From JBFMHP01 sp964557295 (GTDB lineage: Bacteria; Pseudomonadota; Gammaproteobacteria; RBG-16-57-12): a DNA stretch of 35,377 nt. Below the pieces are notes generated by a model. It was not told the DNA's origin. It ran no database searches and saw only the letters and a list, made by a program, of their open reading frames with translations. Shown here in pieces: positions 33,391-35,377 of this stretch. The stretch covers positions 1 through 35,377 of the forward strand of contig CAZKZP010000031.1 in assembly GCA_964557295.1 (NCBI GenBank). Direction: 5' to 3'. Position 1 is the stretch's first letter. Each line of letters opens with the position of its first letter. The position numbers and the translations under genes are program-made.

Positions 33391-35253
33391 ATGGCCGAGC
33401 AACCATCCAAAGAGAATAATTACGCCTGGCTCGCGATCGCGCTGCTGATCGCCTCCCTGCTCATTTTCTTTTATTTTCAACGTGGGGAGATCGGCCTGCC
33501 AAGCATTGCCTACAGCGAATTCAAGCAACTTATCCAACGTGGCGAGGTGGCGGAAGTCGAACTCAGAGACAATAAAGTCACTGGGCGCTTGCATCAAGCA
33601 CAACTCTTGGGTGAACAAGGAGCGGCGAGCGAGCGCTTCTCCACTGAAATCCCCGGCATCGGCGATGATCAGTTATTGTCTTTGCTGGATCAACACAGCG
33701 TGAAGGTCAGCGCTGTTCCAAGTGCCGGCAGCAATATCTGGTTGCCCGTGTTGCTGGCGATACTGCCATTGTTGTTGGTCATCGGTTTCTTTGTTTGGGC
33801 GTTTCGCCAAGCCTCCAGAAACATCACTGGTGGGCTCGGCGGCCGATCCGATCTCAAGCAATTCCTTGGCACGCCGGCAAAGCAGGCCAAGATCCCCAAG
33901 GTCACATTCCGAGACGTAGCCGGACAAGAAAACGCCAAACGCGAAGTCAGCGAACTAGTGGATTATTTGCGCACACCGGAGCGATACACGCGATTGGGCG
34001 CCGAGGTTCCGCGCGGCGTGCTGCTGATGGGCGCCCCAGGCACCGGCAAGACCTTGCTCGCCAAGGCGCTGGCGGGAGAAGCCGGCGTGCCGTTTTTTTC
34101 CATCTCGGGATCGGAATTCATCGAGGTGTTCGTCGGTGTGGGCGCATCGCGCGTCCGCAGTCTGTTCAATGCCGCGAAGGAGCGCGCGCCGAGCATCATC
34201 TTCATCGATGAACTCGACAGCATCGGCCGCACACGCGGCACTGGATTGGGTGGCGGTCACGACGAACGCGAACAGACCCTCAACCAGATCCTGGCCGAGA
34301 TGGACGGCTTCACCGGCCGCGAGGCCGTGGTGGTACTCGCGGCCACCAACCGGCCCGACGTGCTCGACCCCGCGCTCCTGCGCCCTGGCCGCTTCGATCG
34401 CCATGTGATGCTCGATTTGCCCGATAAAAAGGATCGAGAAGCGATACTTGACGTGCACACGCACAAAGTGCCGCTGAGTTCCGATGTCGACAAAGGCATG
34501 ATCGCCGCCGGCACACCCGGTTTTTCCGGCGCCGATATCAAAAACCTTGTCAACGAAGCCGCGATGCTGGCGGCGCGCGAAAAACAGGACAAAGTCGCGA
34601 TGCGCCACTTCGACGACGCTCGCGACAAACTGCTGCTGGGTACGGTCAGAACCCTTGCCATGCTGCCGGAAGAGCGCCACCGGCTTGCCGTGCACGAATC
34701 CGGCCACACCCTGGCGGCATTCTTTTTGCCGCACACCGACCCGCTCTACAAGGTCACCATCATCCCGCGTGGCCATGCCTTGGGCGGCACCCAACAGCTG
34801 CCCGAGCACGAGCGCCACACCCTCCCCAAGGAATACCTGTGTGATCGTCTGGCGGTGATCCTGGCGGGGCGCGCGGCGGAAAGCGAATTGCTTGGCAGTA
34901 CCAGCTCAGGGGCGGATGATGATATCCGCCAAGCGACACTCCTGGCGCGCGCCATGGTGGCACGCTGGGGAATGTCGGATGAAATCGGCCCCATGGATCT
35001 TCGCGAAAGCGAGGAACACCCATTTCTGGGTCGTGAAATCGCACAACCCAGACGTTTCAGCGAGAGTTCCGCGCAAGCGGTCGACCAAGCCGTGCGCCGT
35101 CTCCTGCTGGATTCAGAACAACGCGCCTTGGAAGTCATTCGCACACACGCCAAGGCCCTTCAAAAATTAGTCGCCACGCTTGAAGAGCGCGAATCATTGG
35201 AAAAATCTGCAATCGAGGCATGCTTGAAGGCAGATGATCAAGCCAAATACTAA
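33391..35253 (+). CDS. ftsH: FtsH-type ATP-dependent membrane zinc metalloprotease
   Basis: FtsH is a membrane-bound hexameric protease that extracts and degrades membrane and short-lived cytosolic proteins. The 620-residue product has all parts: helix 1 (about 11-30), a short periplasmic domain, helix 2 (about 112-134), Walker A GAPGTGKT, pore loop FVGVGASRVR, Walker B IIFIDELDSIG, and the second region of homology NRPDVLDPALLRPGRFDR. The zinc motif HESGH differs from the usual HEAGH by one residue, and the third ligand region is GSTSSGADDDIRQAT. It is not next to rlmE, folP or glmM, where the housekeeping ftsH usually lies, so it may be an accessory copy. No good ribosome site precedes the ATG. 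Confidence 0.93.
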   Translation: MAEQPSKENNYAWLAIALLIASLLIFFYFQRGEIGLPSIAYSEFKQLIQRGEVAEVELRDNKVTGRLHQAQLLGEQGAASERFSTEIPGIGDDQLLSLLDQHSVKVSAVPSAGSNIWLPVLLAILPLLLVIGFFVWAFRQASRNITGGLGGRSDLKQFLGTPAKQAKIPKVTFRDVAGQENAKREVSELVDYLRTPERYTRLGAEVPRGVLLMGAPGTGKTLLAKALAGEAGVPFFSISGSEFIEVFVGVGASRVRSLFNAAKERAPSIIFIDELDSIGRTRGTGLGGGHDEREQTLNQILAEMDGFTGREAVVVLAATNRPDVLDPALLRPGRFDRHVMLDLPDKKDREAILDVHTHKVPLSSDVDKGMIAAGTPGFSGADIKNLVNEAAMLAAREKQDKVAMRHFDDARDKLLLGTVRTLAMLPEERHRLAVHESGHTLAAFFLPHTDPLYKVTIIPRGHALGGTQQLPEHERHTLPKEYLCDRLAVILAGRAAESELLGSTSSGADDDIRQATLLARAMVARWGMSDEIGPMDLRESEEHPFLGREIAQPRRFSESSAQAVDQAVRRLLLDSEQRALEVIRTHAKALQKLVATLEERESLEKSAIEACLKADDQAKY

Positions 35254-35377
35254 ACCTAACCATGACCATTGACTTACCCGAATAGAAACTGCGCGCAAGC
35301 CGGCTTATGGCTATTAACCCGGCGATTAAATATATTTGCCACGCATCTTAAAAGCGTCCCTTCTCCCTCCGGGATTT

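Noticed and set aside
1..35377. CRISPR arrays, insertion sequences or prophage genes
   Set aside because: I saw no regularly spaced direct repeats, transposase, integrase or phage structural genes in the window.

Overview
The window looks like part of a draft genome contig from a gammaproteobacterium of moderately high G+C. Support comes from a tRNA-Gly(GCC) gene downstream of pgsA and uvrC (an order familiar from gammaproteobacteria), a full-length HrpA helicase, the PrkA/YeaH/SpoVR operon and a YgiQ-type radical SAM protein. I cannot assign a genus. Two 10-N assembly gaps (4465-4474, 19378-19387) lie inside coding genes, and two other genes carry apparent single-base deletions. Broken genes here may therefore be assembly errors rather than real mutations.

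Left end (1-3193, minus strand): a compact housekeeping run of family-5 uracil-DNA glycosylase, uvrC, pgsA and a tRNA-Gly with its own strong promoter. From 3194 to 8498 (plus strand) lies the operon prkA-yeaH-spoVR, tightly spaced and preceded by a good sigma-54 promoter (GG/GC at 3603/3615) and a 16-bp palindrome. A hairpin terminator closes the convergent end. Next, on the minus strand, are a Lys/Ala-rich histone-H1-like protein, the helicase hrpA and a small Rieske ferredoxin.

Middle (13670-21136): a MipA/OmpV-like outer membrane protein, then a toxin/immunity pair of the type VI secretion amidase class. The pair is a Tae4-like effector with a -1 frameshift and an intact periplasmic Tai4-like immunity protein overlapping its restored stop by ATGA. 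No secretion-system structural genes are visible nearby. Similar GTATAGC...GCTATA inverted repeats flank the pair. The radical SAM gene ygiQ follows. Next is a minus-strand membrane-bound signalling protein with Cache, HAMP, GAF, PAS, GGDEF and EAL domains.

Right part (21630-35377): a three-gene ABC export operon (ATPase, double FtsX-type permease, HlyD adaptor), pcm divergent from transaldolase, a small acidic protein and a beta-lactamase-fold serine hydrolase. The end of the window is a stress-flavoured accessory cluster: a BCAM0308-family zinc-ribbon protein and a BON-domain protein (minus), divergent from an unknown all-helical protein that resembles the HEPN fold, a frameshifted CapA-type phosphoesterase that overlaps it by 8 bp, and an FtsH-type membrane protease.
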